Below, piece after piece: positions 25,627-33,968 of a DNA stretch of 64,000 bases. How positions within the stretch are numbered: the first letter of the stretch is position 1; every line of letters starts with the position of its first letter. Under the pieces are notes generated by a model. It saw only the letters and a list, made by a program, of their open reading frames with translations. It was not told the DNA's origin and searched no databases. A program made the position numbers and the translations under genes. This DNA comes from Selenomonas sp. GACV-9 (lineage in GTDB: Bacteria > Bacillota > Negativicutes > Selenomonadales > Selenomonadaceae), in NCBI GenBank assembly GCA_900116485.1, contig FPAX01000001.1:496001-560000 (forward strand). The letters run 5' to 3'.

Positions 25627-26658
25627 TCAGCAACGCAGTCCACCTTCAGCACGGAAGAGCAGCCGCATGAAAAGCGGCGCTCCCACCAAGGCGGTCACAA
25701 TCCCGATCGGCAGTTCTCCGCTCGGCAGCAATACACGGCACAGCATATCGGCCAGCATCAGGAAAACCGCCCCGGCAAGCATTACCCCGGGCAGCACCCG
25801 GCGATGATCGGCTCCCAGGAGCATCCGCACGCCATGGGGGACGATAAGACCGACAAAGCCGAAGATCCCGCAGGCCGAGACAATGATCCCGGTCAGCAAT
25901 GCCGTGAGTGCCAGATATCTACGGCGCTCACGCGCCAGATCTACGCCCAAGGTCATTGCTGTCTCCTCCCCGAGCAGCATCGCATTGAGCTCACGCAGAC
26001 GCAGGGCAAAGAACCCCCCGGCTGCCAATACCGCCACGCCTGGCAGCCACAGGTTATCCCAGCGCGCGCCTGCCAGCGATCCCATCGTCCAGAAAGCTGC
26101 ACTGCGCATCCCTTCCGCATCGTTCGCCAGATACACTACCAGATTGGCCAGCGCCGAAAACAAGGCACTCACCACAGCACCAGCCAGGATCAGCCGCACC
26201 GCCGAAGCACTTCGTTCCCGGCCAGCCAGCAGCACCACAAAGGCAGTCGCTGCCACCGCTCCGGCAAAGGCACCGGCAGGCACGCCCATGCCCACCAGCA
26301 CAGCACTTCCGCCCAGCATGATGACCATGACAGCTCCCAGCGAGGCCCCCGAGGCTACCCCCAGGATATACGGCTCAGCCAGCGGATTCTGTACCAGCGC
26401 CTGCATGACCATGCCACAAAGTGCCAGCCCGGCTCCCGCCAATGCCGCCAGCATGACCCGCGGCATTCTCAATTCCCAGATGATATCGTAATGCCCCTGA
26501 GGAACCGCTGCCTCCACTGGCAGCCCTATGGTCCCAGCCAGCACCGACACTGTCTCTGACCAGGGAATCGCCACAACCCCCACCGAGACAGCAAGCCCCG
26601 CAGTGAAAATCACCCCAGCAATCCCCACAGTCCAATATAACCAACGCAAATCATTCAT
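25627..26658 (-). CDS. FecCD family ABC transporter permease
   Basis: 343-residue inner-membrane permease with about ten hydrophobic segments, homodimeric in this family. LRMPRVMLAALAGAGLALCG, MVMQALVQNPLAEPYILGVA and SGASLGA form the first conserved block; FGFVGLIVPHGVRMLLGADH forms the loop that contacts the ATPase. The C-terminal block is GELPIGIVTALVGAPLFMRL. It is the first gene of the operon, right after the Fur-controlled promoter. Confidence 0.95.
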   Translation of the reverse strand: MNDLRWLYWTVGIAGVIFTAGLAVSVGVVAIPWSETVSVLAGTIGLPVEAAVPQGHYDIIWELRMPRVMLAALAGAGLALCGMVMQALVQNPLAEPYILGVASGASLGAVMVIMLGGSAVLVGMGVPAGAFAGAVAATAFVVLLAGRERSASAVRLILAGAVVSALFSALANLVVYLANDAEGMRSAAFWTMGSLAGARWDNLWLPGVAVLAAGGFFALRLRELNAMLLGEETAMTLGVDLARERRRYLALTALLTGIIVSACGIFGFVGLIVPHGVRMLLGADHRRVLPGVMLAGAVFLMLADMLCRVLLPSGELPIGIVTALVGAPLFMRLLFRAEGGLRC

Positions 26659-26684
26659 ATCCTTTCTGTTTATGTCTCCACAGT

Positions 26685-26723
26685 AATGATTATCATTATA
26701 TATTGATAATGATAATCTGTCAA
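26685..26723 (-). promoter_or_regulatory. Consensus promoter fully overlapped by two Fur boxes
   Basis: On the minus strand TTGACA (26718-26723), a 17-base spacer and TATAAT (26695-26700) form a perfect sigma-70 promoter. One Fur-box half array (GATAATGATAATC, 26705-26717) fills the spacer, and a palindrome AATGATTATCATT at 26685-26697 covers the -10 and downstream. Fe-Fur binding should shut off the seven-gene operon completely. Confidence 0.9.
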
Positions 26724-26742
26724 TTATAGAAACAACAAAAAC

Positions 26743-26795
26743 AGCGGCCAGGAAAAATCATGTACGTAACCAACTACACGTTTTTTCTGACCGCT
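26743..26795 (-). terminator. Terminator of the C39-like gene
   Basis: Arms AGCGGTCAGAAAAAA and its near-complement (two mismatches) surround a 23-base loop; on the minus strand CCGCTGTTTTTGTTGTTT follows. It separates the C39-like gene from the iron promoter. Confidence 0.75.
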
Positions 26796-26835
26796 GCTCA
26801 GTCATCTGCTTATGTTGTTTTTCTCCTCTGTGCCA

Positions 26836-27456
26836 TCAGATGAAGTACTCGATGGTCTTCTCGGCGGTAAGCTTCGTATTCTGGTTGAAGAACAGCACCG
26901 CCTCACGCTCCTCGGCAGGGCCCAGTGCATATAACCCCTGTTCTTCACGGTTGAAATACGCAAAGGGCACGATACGGTTGTAGGCTTTCGGATGTGCTTC
27001 CGTGGATTCGATTGACTTGTCAGCCAGCGCCTGCTCCAGCAGATACGGGTCGAACAAATAGATCCGCTCTCCGTCTACGCCTGTCAGCAGCACATAGTGG
27101 TCGCCATCCAGATTCAAGCGCACCACAGCTGCCCCTTGACGCCGCAAGGCATCGACGACGAGGCTGTTTTCGCCCATATATACGTCTTTTCCTGCCAGGT
27201 ACCGGCTCTCAATCGGCAGCACACCAGTCTTGCCCACGCCATCGAGCCAATTCGAGAGAAACATCATTGCCATGCGCGAGGTTCCCCGCTGGCCGAGCAC
27301 ACCGCCACGTTCATAGCAGTCCAAGGAGTACAGCATGATGTTACGGATAAGCTCTGGTGATATCTCCTCCCGCTCGAACAGAAAGCTTAACGCATTCAGC
27401 AGAGACGTCGGGCCGCAATCGTATTCAGAAATCTGATAGCGCAACGGATTTTTCAT
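26836..27456 (-). CDS. C39-like (papain-fold) cysteine peptidase family protein
   Basis: 206-residue protein resembling the C39 and C39-like families. The Cys box is ISEYDCGPTSLLNALSFLF near the N-terminus and the His/Asp pair lies in DGDHYVLLTGVDGERIYLFD. C39 domains process leader peptides of bacteriocins, but here there is no ABC exporter or precursor nearby, and no signal peptide, so a stand-alone cytoplasmic amidase or peptidase is all that can be said. The last third, EQGLYALGPAEEREAVLFFN, is characteristic of uncharacterised relatives. It is monocistronic. Confidence 0.7.
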   Translation of the reverse strand: MKNPLRYQISEYDCGPTSLLNALSFLFEREEISPELIRNIMLYSLDCYERGGVLGQRGTSRMAMMFLSNWLDGVGKTGVLPIESRYLAGKDVYMGENSLVVDALRRQGAAVVRLNLDGDHYVLLTGVDGERIYLFDPYLLEQALADKSIESTEAHPKAYNRIVPFAYFNREEQGLYALGPAEEREAVLFFNQNTKLTAEKTIEYFI

Positions 27457-27565
27457 AAAACAGACCCTTTCTTATAGCCACGGAACCCCCTGACCTTTTT
27501 TCAATCGCAATGATACAATCTCCATCTTACCCATAGCCTCTGCCAGTGTCAATAGCTGGACAAAA

Positions 27566-27593
27566 AACCGGGCCTATTCCTCGCTGCCCGGTT
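27566..27593 (-). terminator. Terminator after the SDR gene
   Basis: AACCGGGC and GCCCGGTT form an 8-bp stem; on the minus strand TTTTTTG follows directly. It ends the UroD-to-SDR operon. Confidence 0.85.
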
Positions 27594-27605
27594 CTTAAGA
27601 TATGT

Positions 27606-28343
27606 TCATTTCATAAAAAGGCCACCATTGACATCAAGGGTAGTTCCTGTGATGCAACGGGACTCTTCCGATACCAGGAAATATACCGCGCTCGCAATAT
27701 CCTCAGGTTCTGCCATACGCCCCAGTGGGATGATTGACTCGTCCACAGCCATCGCTTCGGTCATCTGCGTGCGCACGAATCCTGGCGCTACCGCATTCAC
27801 ATTGATCTGATACGGTGCCAGCTCCCTTGCCAGCGATTTGGTAAGGCCAATCACTGCCGCCTTGCTGCCTACATAATCAGCAGCCGTGGCAATACCGCCC
27901 ACCTCCGCTGCCAGCGAGGCCACATGGACAATCTTGCCGCTTTTCTGTTTCTTCAGCCACGGTATGATTTGACGGGTCAAATGGATCACGCCATATAGAT
28001 TGACCCCAAGCGTCGCCGCCCAGTCAGCATCGGAGACTTCCGTGAAACTCTTGCTGAGCTGACAGATACCAGCATTATTCACGAGGATATCGAGCGAGTC
28101 ATATTGCTCCGCTACCGCGGCGAACCAGTCATTGACCGCCGCCTCATCGGCAACGTCTACAGCAAAGCCACGGACAGCGTCTGGATAAAGGCGGTTGATT
28201 TCTGCCTCCACCTGCCGGTTTTCCCTTTCATTGCGGCCCAGGAACAATACTTTACTTCCCTCGCGGGCCAACCGTTCCACGATGGCCCGGCCAATGCCGC
28301 GATTTCCCCCGCTTACCAGTGCGGTCTTTCCTGACAAACTCAT
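27606..28343 (-). CDS. Short-chain dehydrogenase/reductase (SDR) oxidoreductase
   Basis: 245-residue classical SDR. The Rossmann cofactor loop is ALVSGGNRGIGRAIVERLA; VDVADEAAVNDWF and ILVNNAGICQLSKSF provide the cofactor-side Asp and Asn-Asn-Ala-Gly. The catalytic set is Ser in IVHVASLAAEVGG and Tyr-x-x-x-Lys in ADYVGSKAAVIGL. NVNAVAPGFVRTQMTEAM closes the active site. The family ranges from FabG to sugar and amino-acid-derived alcohol dehydrogenases. It is last in an amino-acid transporter operon, so a substrate imported by that system is likely but unidentified. Confidence 0.85.
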   Translation of the reverse strand: MSLSGKTALVSGGNRGIGRAIVERLAREGSKVLFLGRNERENRQVEAEINRLYPDAVRGFAVDVADEAAVNDWFAAVAEQYDSLDILVNNAGICQLSKSFTEVSDADWAATLGVNLYGVIHLTRQIIPWLKKQKSGKIVHVASLAAEVGGIATAADYVGSKAAVIGLTKSLARELAPYQINVNAVAPGFVRTQMTEAMAVDESIIPLGRMAEPEDIASAVYFLVSEESRCITGTTLDVNGGLFMK

Positions 28344-28360
28344 AACAAAGCCTTCTTCCC

Positions 28361-29128
28361 TTAAATTCGCACAGCCGGATCTTCATATGTTTCCGGTAGT
28401 ATCCGCTTGAGGAATTTCTTGGTCCTTTCCTGCTGCGGATTCGTAAAGAACTCTTCACTCGTTCCCTCTTCCACGACCACACCATCAGCCATGAAAATGA
28501 CATGCGACGCTACATCACGGGCAAATTTCATCTCGTGCGTGACCACTATCATGGTCATGCCTTCCTCAGCCAGGCTCCGCATGACCTGCAGCACCTCGCC
28601 GACAAGCTCCGGGTCAAGGGCTGAAGTCGGCTCATCGAAAAGGACCACATCCGGGCGAACCGCAATCGCCCGCGCGATTCCCACGCGCTGCTGCTGTCCG
28701 CCGGAAAGCTGGGCCGGATAGTAATCCGCCCGCTCGGCTAAACCGACCTTGCGCAAGGCGCGCAGGCCGATTTCCCGCGCTTCATCCTTCCCCATGCCAC
28801 GACCTGCCGTGAGCCCCAGTGTCACATTCTCTAGCGCCGTCTTATTGGCAAAGAGATTGTAATTCTGGAACACAAAAGCCGTCTTCTTGCGCACTCCAGC
28901 AATCTCTTTGGAGGACGCTTTTGACAAGTCAAGTTTTACCCCATCAAGCTCCATGCTCCCCGCATCAGCCTGCTCAAGGAAATTGAGACAGCGAAGAAAC
29001 GTCGTTTTGCCCGAGCCAGAAGGCCCCAGGATAACGACCACATCGCCGCGGTCCAGATCCATATTCACATCACGAAGGACTGTATTATCTTGAAAGGATT
29101 TACGTACACCACGAATCTGCATCAACAT
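28361..29128 (-). CDS. Polar amino-acid ABC transporter ATP-binding protein
   Basis: 255-residue GlnQ/HisP-type ATPase. Walker A is [20 protein letters not shown], the Q-loop is [18 protein letters not shown], the signature is [16 protein letters not shown], Walker B is [18 protein letters not shown] and the H-loop is [14 protein letters not shown]. The initiation ATG at 29128 (MLMQIRG) sits after a weak GGGTGG. It is adjacent to both permeases and the binding protein. Confidence 0.93.
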   Translation of the reverse strand: MLMQIRGVRKSFQDNTVLRDVNMDLDRGDVVVILGPSGSGKTTFLRCLNFLEQADAGSMELDGVKLDLSKASSKEIAGVRKKTAFVFQNYNLFANKTALENVTLGLTAGRGMGKDEAREIGLRALRKVGLAERADYYPAQLSGGQQQRVGIARAIAVRPDVVLFDEPTSALDPELVGEVLQVMRSLAEEGMTMIVVTHEMKFARDVASHVIFMADGVVVEEGTSEEFFTNPQQERTKKFLKRILPETYEDPAVRI

Positions 29129-29146
29129 GCAACCACCCACTTTCTA

Positions 29147-29854
29147 TCATGCATTCCCGCGGAATGCTCCCAAACGACGCTCAGCAAAATGGTACGACCA
29201 CTGGACAAGCGTGCAAAGTACCAGATACACCAGAAATACATCCAGATACGCTTCGATATAGTTATACCCATACGAAGCTGCGATCTTGCCCAATGCCATG
29301 ACATCCTTGACCGTCATCAGGAAGGCAAGCGATGTTCCCTTTATCAGATTGACCGTGATATTGCAGATAGCTGGCAGAGCCACCACCAGTGCCTGCGGAA
29401 TGATCACGCGCAAATATGTCTGGACTTCCGAAAGGCCTATCGACAGGCCTGCTTCAATCTGGCCCTTCGGTATACTCAGCAGTGCCGAGCGAAAGACCTC
29501 CGTCAGCAGGGCTGTCGTATTTAAAGCAAATACAACCACTGCATACCAGAACGGATCGATTGTCTCAAAAATGTTGATGCTGCTACCAGCCGCTTTGAGC
29601 ACCGCATGGATAAGGCTCGGCAACAGACTGTATAGCAGCAGGATCTGCAGGATGATTGGCGTACCGCGCACAAAGGAAACATAAAGCGCCGCCAGCCGGC
29701 TGCTCGAGGAGTTCCCCCGAATCCTCAAGACTGCCAGATAGAAGGCCGGCAGGAAGGCCAGCAGCAGAGACAGCGCCGTCAAGGACAAGGTCACACCTAC
29801 CCCCTTCCAGACTTCGCCAAAGGTCCTGGCCATGAACTCATAATCCAATTCCAT
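29147..29854 (-). CDS. Polar amino-acid ABC transporter permease
   Basis: 235-residue inner-membrane permease of the HisM/GlnP type with about five membrane spans. FVRGTPIILQILLLYSLLPS is the loop after TM2, and EVFRSALLSIPKGQIEAGLS with LRVIIPQALVVALPAICN forms the EAA coupling loop. It overlaps the preceding permease gene by 17 bases. The two permeases presumably make a heterodimer. Confidence 0.92.
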   Translation of the reverse strand: MELDYEFMARTFGEVWKGVGVTLSLTALSLLLAFLPAFYLAVLRIRGNSSSSRLAALYVSFVRGTPIILQILLLYSLLPSLIHAVLKAAGSSINIFETIDPFWYAVVVFALNTTALLTEVFRSALLSIPKGQIEAGLSIGLSEVQTYLRVIIPQALVVALPAICNITVNLIKGTSLAFLMTVKDVMALGKIAASYGYNYIEAYLDVFLVYLVLCTLVQWSYHFAERRLGAFRGNA

Positions 29855-30626
29855 GCGCTTCCCCTCCTTTCAGCCACTCTTTCCAACCATTCTTCTCTTT
29901 CCCCGTCGCGTCTTTGCTGCGGATAGCCAGCGTCTGCCCCTTATCCAGACGTGTTTCCAGCCAGTCAAAGACTCGTTCCAGCAGCAAAGTCATCCCCCAA
30001 TAGATCAGCATGCAGGCTGTGTAGACCTCAATACCATAGGCCCCGAAATTCTGAGCAATGATAAGATTCCCCTGTCCTATCATGTCAATCAAACCAATGG
30101 TATAAGCCAGCGCCCCTTCCTTCAACAGATTGATGGTCGAGTTGGCAAAGTTCGGCAGGGCAACCACGGCCGCCTGAGGCAGCATAACCAGGAAAAAGGC
30201 CTTTATCGGCGGGATGCCGATGCTCACCGCAGCCTCGTACTGTCCCTGTGGTACAGCCAGATATGCTGACCGGAACACCTCCGATATATAGGCGCCAAAC
30301 AGTAGCACAAATGTGAGAATAGCAAATACCGCCCGATTCATCTGATTGATATTATATGAGAACAGTGCATCCATCAGTTGAGGCAGCCCATAGAACACGA
30401 TGAACAGCAGGACGATGGACGGTGTGCACCGCATGACATAAGTGTACCCCTGCGCCAGCCAGCGCAATCCGCGCGTGCCGCCTATTTTCGCCCAGGCCAG
30501 CAGCATCCCCAGCAGCGATCCCCCTATGATACTGCCAGCGCCTACCAGCAGCGTTACATCAAGATATTCCAGCAGATTCGGCATGACTGTAAAAATCATG
30601 GCCGGATCAAAAGCTCTGGTATCCAT
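29838..30626 (-). CDS. Polar amino-acid ABC transporter permease
   Basis: 262-residue second permease of the system. It shows VMRCTPSIVLLFIVFYGLPQ, EVFRSAYLAVPQGQYEAAVS and FFLVMLPQAAVVALPNFANS, the conserved HisQM loops. A longer hydrophilic C-terminal tail (residues about 235-262) distinguishes it from its partner. Its end overlaps the next permease by 17 bases. Confidence 0.92.
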   Translation of the reverse strand: MDTRAFDPAMIFTVMPNLLEYLDVTLLVGAGSIIGGSLLGMLLAWAKIGGTRGLRWLAQGYTYVMRCTPSIVLLFIVFYGLPQLMDALFSYNINQMNRAVFAILTFVLLFGAYISEVFRSAYLAVPQGQYEAAVSIGIPPIKAFFLVMLPQAAVVALPNFANSTINLLKEGALAYTIGLIDMIGQGNLIIAQNFGAYGIEVYTACMLIYWGMTLLLERVFDWLETRLDKGQTLAIRSKDATGKEKNGWKEWLKGGEAHGIGL

Positions 30627-30650
30627 GGCAACCCCTTCTTTCTGTCTCGA

Positions 30651-31508
30651 TTATTTCAGATAGGAAGACAAGCTTTCCCCGAAATACTTCTGCTCCAACT
30701 CAGCAATCTTGCCTTCACTGCGCAGCTCCTCAATGGCCTTATCGTATTCATCGGCAAACTGCTGCTCATTCTTGTTGAAAATTGGATACGTCGGAATGCC
30801 CTTATAACGGATATACGTCAGCTTATCGTCGAACTGATGATACGGTGCATCCTCTTTCTGGATGTTGTTCTTATAGCTGAGCTCTACCTCCAGATAGCCA
30901 TCGTAGCGGCCTTCCATTACCCAGCTATAGGCATCGGCAATCTGGAAAGCCTCCGACGAGACGAGCTTGATGGGCTTCTCCTGATGCTCTTTGTTGTACG
31001 AATCGATGACCATGTAGCGTGCATCCTGCGGCGCAATCGGTACGAGCTTGCCGCTGAACTGTGCAAAGGACGGCAAGTCCTTGATCTCATTGGCCGTATC
31101 TTTGCGGATGACCAGTCCAATTACGCTGGCACCGATATTGTTTTTCGGGAATACATATTTTTTCTTGCGCGCATCCGTAATCCAAATGCCCTTCGTCCCC
31201 ACGTTATACTTGCCAGACTCCACACCGATGAGCAGATCATCATCGGACGTCGGTACGAATTTGAATTCATACTGTGGCAGTTTCTTGGCCACTTCCTTCA
31301 TGACAGCGACCTCAAAGCCATCGGATTCGCCCTGTTCATTGACATAATCATACGGTACATAATAATTGGTATGCGCCACGGTGATGACCTTCTTGCCATC
31401 GGCCGGTTTCTCTGCCGCTTTATTGCCGCCGCAGCCAGCTGCCACCGTGAGCACACCTGCCAAAAGACCTGCCGTAATGAGTTTCCCTATCTTGCGAATA
31501 TTCATCAT
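30651..31508 (-). CDS. Amino-acid ABC transporter substrate-binding lipoprotein
   Basis: 285-residue periplasmic lipoprotein of the SBP_bac_3 family. The lipobox is TVAAGCGG near residue 25. VITVAHTNYYVPYDYVNEQG and ESDGFEVAVMKEVAKKLPQY form the first lobe. IWITDARKKKYVFPKNNIGA replaces the usual amino-acid-contact T-x-x-R motif with a variant that retains Thr-Asp-x-Arg. FNKNEQQFADEYDKAIEELR and SEGKIAELEQKYFGE close the C-terminal lobe. AGGAGG precedes the first ATG. Cystine- and polar-amino-acid binders share these features; the ligand is not identified. Confidence 0.88.
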   Translation of the reverse strand: MMNIRKIGKLITAGLLAGVLTVAAGCGGNKAAEKPADGKKVITVAHTNYYVPYDYVNEQGESDGFEVAVMKEVAKKLPQYEFKFVPTSDDDLLIGVESGKYNVGTKGIWITDARKKKYVFPKNNIGASVIGLVIRKDTANEIKDLPSFAQFSGKLVPIAPQDARYMVIDSYNKEHQEKPIKLVSSEAFQIADAYSWVMEGRYDGYLEVELSYKNNIQKEDAPYHQFDDKLTYIRYKGIPTYPIFNKNEQQFADEYDKAIEELRSEGKIAELEQKYFGESLSSYLK

Positions 31509-31559
31509 GAATTCCTCCTAATAAAAATCTATCATCCTACCCACAGCATCTATACGTCT

Positions 31560-32558
31560 TCAGACAGCGGCCTCGCGCACCCATTCAAGATGTTGCCAGT
31601 CAATATCTCTCGGCACCGTGCAGTCAGCTCCGAGGATAAAGCCGCGGCGGCCAGCCTTGGCGATGAGCCGGCGCGTTTCCTGCTGGATTTCCTCTTTACT
31701 GCCACTGTAGAGCACATCAGAAGTAAGGTTGCCAAATCCGCCGATGACCGTGCGTCCGTCGAAGATCTGCTGGCCTTCTTCCAATGATACATGCTCAACG
31801 GAAACCGCCCAGTTGACGGCTTTGACCTCGTAGTCCTCATACCACTCGAGGCGGTTGTGGTGACCGGCATAGCCGCAGACATGCAGGATATTGTAGTCAC
31901 TGACGCTGTTCGCTGCCGCCAGGATCTTCTTCTCGCCCGGTGCCAGCACATCCTCGTAGATTTCACGGGTAATGCCATCGCCGAGCAGGTTCTGCACGCT
32001 GAAATAGATACCTGTAACATGTGCCTCCGTGATTAGCCGTTTGGCCAATTTCGCCAAATCGGAAGAGATCACATCGAAGGCCTCACGGACCGTTTCTTTG
32101 TCTTCGCGGATAAAGGAAACGAGTTTCTCTTCGCCCTTCTCCCAATGGGACTGCATGAAACGAAATGTTGTGTTGGCACCAAAGACATTGTAGAACAATG
32201 CAATCTCATTACCGTAGCGCTGCACCAGCTGCCGCGCATACTCAATCTGCCGGGTGAACCAGGGATCATCCTCTGCCAGCGGTTGCAGATCCTTGAGGTC
32301 TTCTACACGCTGAGCCGCCGCAACCTGTGGATGATTGTAATGGAAGAAACCATCCGTCATGATCTTGACGTAATCGGGCCGGAACGAATCGATATACTCA
32401 ATCTGTTTTGCCAGTACTTTCTGACTCAGTTCTGGATGAGCAAAGGCATCCGAACCAATCTCATCATCAAGAAAGTGAAACCAGAATCCTGACGGGATCC
32501 GTTCCACGCCTTTTCCATCTAAAGCATCGAGTACCAGTTGTTTTCTGTTGATTGTCAT
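31560..32558 (-). CDS. Uroporphyrinogen-decarboxylase-like (MtaA/HemE family) enzyme
   Basis: 332-residue TIM-barrel protein of the UroD superfamily. It lacks the N-terminal arginine cluster typical of true HemE, and instead has LHVCGYAGHHNRLEWYEDYE and GFILGADCTVPRDI, His-x-Cys and Cys positions like the zinc ligands of cobamide methyltransferases such as MtaA. That family moves methyl groups between corrinoid proteins and thiols. No corrinoid protein gene lies nearby, so the methyl acceptor/donor is open. The ATG at 32558 follows GAGGTGG. It is first in the operon with the amino-acid transporter, which suggests work on an imported methylated compound. Confidence 0.75.
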   Translation of the reverse strand: MTINRKQLVLDALDGKGVERIPSGFWFHFLDDEIGSDAFAHPELSQKVLAKQIEYIDSFRPDYVKIMTDGFFHYNHPQVAAAQRVEDLKDLQPLAEDDPWFTRQIEYARQLVQRYGNEIALFYNVFGANTTFRFMQSHWEKGEEKLVSFIREDKETVREAFDVISSDLAKLAKRLITEAHVTGIYFSVQNLLGDGITREIYEDVLAPGEKKILAAANSVSDYNILHVCGYAGHHNRLEWYEDYEVKAVNWAVSVEHVSLEEGQQIFDGRTVIGGFGNLTSDVLYSGSKEEIQQETRRLIAKAGRRGFILGADCTVPRDIDWQHLEWVREAAV

Positions 32559-32727
32559 AAACATCCACCTCTGTCTTGTATTTCATAGTTAACATGTATG
32601 TTTTATCTAATCGTTGTAGCTATCATAATTCAAATTATCATATATGTCAAGTATGTATTTGTAATTTTGTAAACTTATTTTTCCACTGGCAAAATCTAAC
32701 TAATATATATATATAAACGAAAAAACA

Positions 32728-32785
32728 TTGACAGCAACATTCTTTCCGTATATCATATTTAACATACCAAAGAAATATGATATAC
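32728..32785 (+). promoter_or_regulatory. Promoter overlapped by a perfect 13-bp inverted repeat
   Basis: TTGACA (32728-32733), a 17-base spacer and TATCAT (32751-32756) form the promoter of the two PLP enzyme genes. GTATATCATATTT (32748-32760) and its exact complement AAATATGATATAC (32773-32785) straddle the -10 and the start of transcription, with a 12-base loop. It may be an operator or a 5' mRNA hairpin. Confidence 0.7.
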
Positions 32786-32805
32786 CTATACAAGGAGGAA
32801 TTCCT

Positions 32806-33945
32806 ATGCACGACTTTTCGCTCGAAGTTCACGGTACACATACATTCGATTCCACGGGTGCTATCAGCGCCCCCATCTATACCTCTGCCACCTATCGCCA
32901 TCCTGCTTTCCAGCAGAGCACCGGCTACGATTATGGCCGCGTCGCCAATCCGACCCGCGATGAGCTTGAAAAGACCATGGCACTGCTAGAGCAAGGCGAG
33001 CGCAGCTGGGCGCTGTCCTCCGGCATGGCTGCCATCAATATGGTACTGCACCTCTTCCGGCCCGGCGACCATGTCCTGCTATCCGAGGACCTTTATGGTG
33101 GCACCGTCCGTCTGGCTAACGACATCTACACACGCTACAACATCCAATTCGAATATGTAGATACGGCCGATCTCGAACTGACCGCCGCCCATATAAAGCC
33201 GGCTACTAAAGGCATATTTATCGAAACGCCCTCCAATCCCATGATGCGCATCAGCGATATCCAAGCGCTGGCCAGGCTGGCACACGACAACGATGCCCTG
33301 CTCATCGTTGACAATACCTTCCTATCACCGCATTTCCAAAAACCACTGACCCTTGGTGCCGATATCGTTTTGCACAGCGCCACCAAATACCTCTGCGGCC
33401 ATAACGACATCATCGCCGGCATCCTTGTCGTCCGCGAGGCAAAAGCCGACTACGCCCAGCAGCTGGAGCTGTTCATCAAATCCGAAGGCCCGAACCTTTC
33501 GCCGCTGGATTCCTGGCTGCTGCTCCGCAGCATCAAGACGCTTGGCCTGCGCGTCGAGCGGCAAGCTGCCAATGCCCTAAAAATCGCCCAGTGGCTGCAA
33601 GGCCATCCAGCTGTCACGGATGTCTATTACGTAGGCCTTCCCGGCCATCCTGGCTACGAATTGCAGCGATGTCAGGCCTCAGGCAACGGCAGCATGATCT
33701 CTTTCAAAGTCAAGACGACCGAATTGGCAAAAGCGGCACTTGGAAAGCTGCACCTTATCTGCTTTGCCGAAAGCCTCGGCGGCGTGGAGACACTGCTGAC
33801 CTATCCATTGGCACAAACCCATGCCGAAATGCCCGCAGAGCTTCTGGCCCGCACCGGCCTTGATGACCGCCTGCTGCGCCTGTCTGTCGGTATCGAAGAT
33901 GCTGACGACATCATTGCCGACCTTGGCCAGGCCCTGCAGGGCTGA
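32806..33945 (+). CDS. Cys/Met metabolism PLP enzyme (cystathionine gamma-synthase/lyase type)
   Basis: 379-residue PLP-dependent enzyme of the trans-sulfuration family. SAPIYTSATYRHPAFQQSTG and DYGRVANPTRDELEKTMALL form the substrate Arg/Tyr loop, WALSSGMAAINMVLHLFRPG is the phosphate loop, and LLIVDNTFLSPHFQKPL has the PLP-ring Asp. LHSATKYLCGHNDIIAGILV has the Schiff-base Lys. LPGHPGYELQRCQASGNGSM and LGGVETLLTYP are also family-typical. ATG 32806 follows AGGAGG. It could be a gamma-synthase, gamma-lyase or O-acetylhomoserine-type enzyme; the sequence does not separate them. It begins a two-gene operon with the PatB-like gene. Confidence 0.88.
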   Translation: MHDFSLEVHGTHTFDSTGAISAPIYTSATYRHPAFQQSTGYDYGRVANPTRDELEKTMALLEQGERSWALSSGMAAINMVLHLFRPGDHVLLSEDLYGGTVRLANDIYTRYNIQFEYVDTADLELTAAHIKPATKGIFIETPSNPMMRISDIQALARLAHDNDALLIVDNTFLSPHFQKPLTLGADIVLHSATKYLCGHNDIIAGILVVREAKADYAQQLELFIKSEGPNLSPLDSWLLLRSIKTLGLRVERQAANALKIAQWLQGHPAVTDVYYVGLPGHPGYELQRCQASGNGSMISFKVKTTELAKAALGKLHLICFAESLGGVETLLTYPLAQTHAEMPAELLARTGLDDRLLRLSVGIEDADDIIADLGQALQG

Positions 33946-33968
33946 CCCCACCGAAAGGAGCGTTTCCC

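Noticed and set aside
26812..26822. A third ATGTTGTTTTT, like the candidate rhamnose operator
   Set aside because: It lies upstream of the C39-like gene terminator, far from any sugar gene and without a suitable promoter; treated as background.
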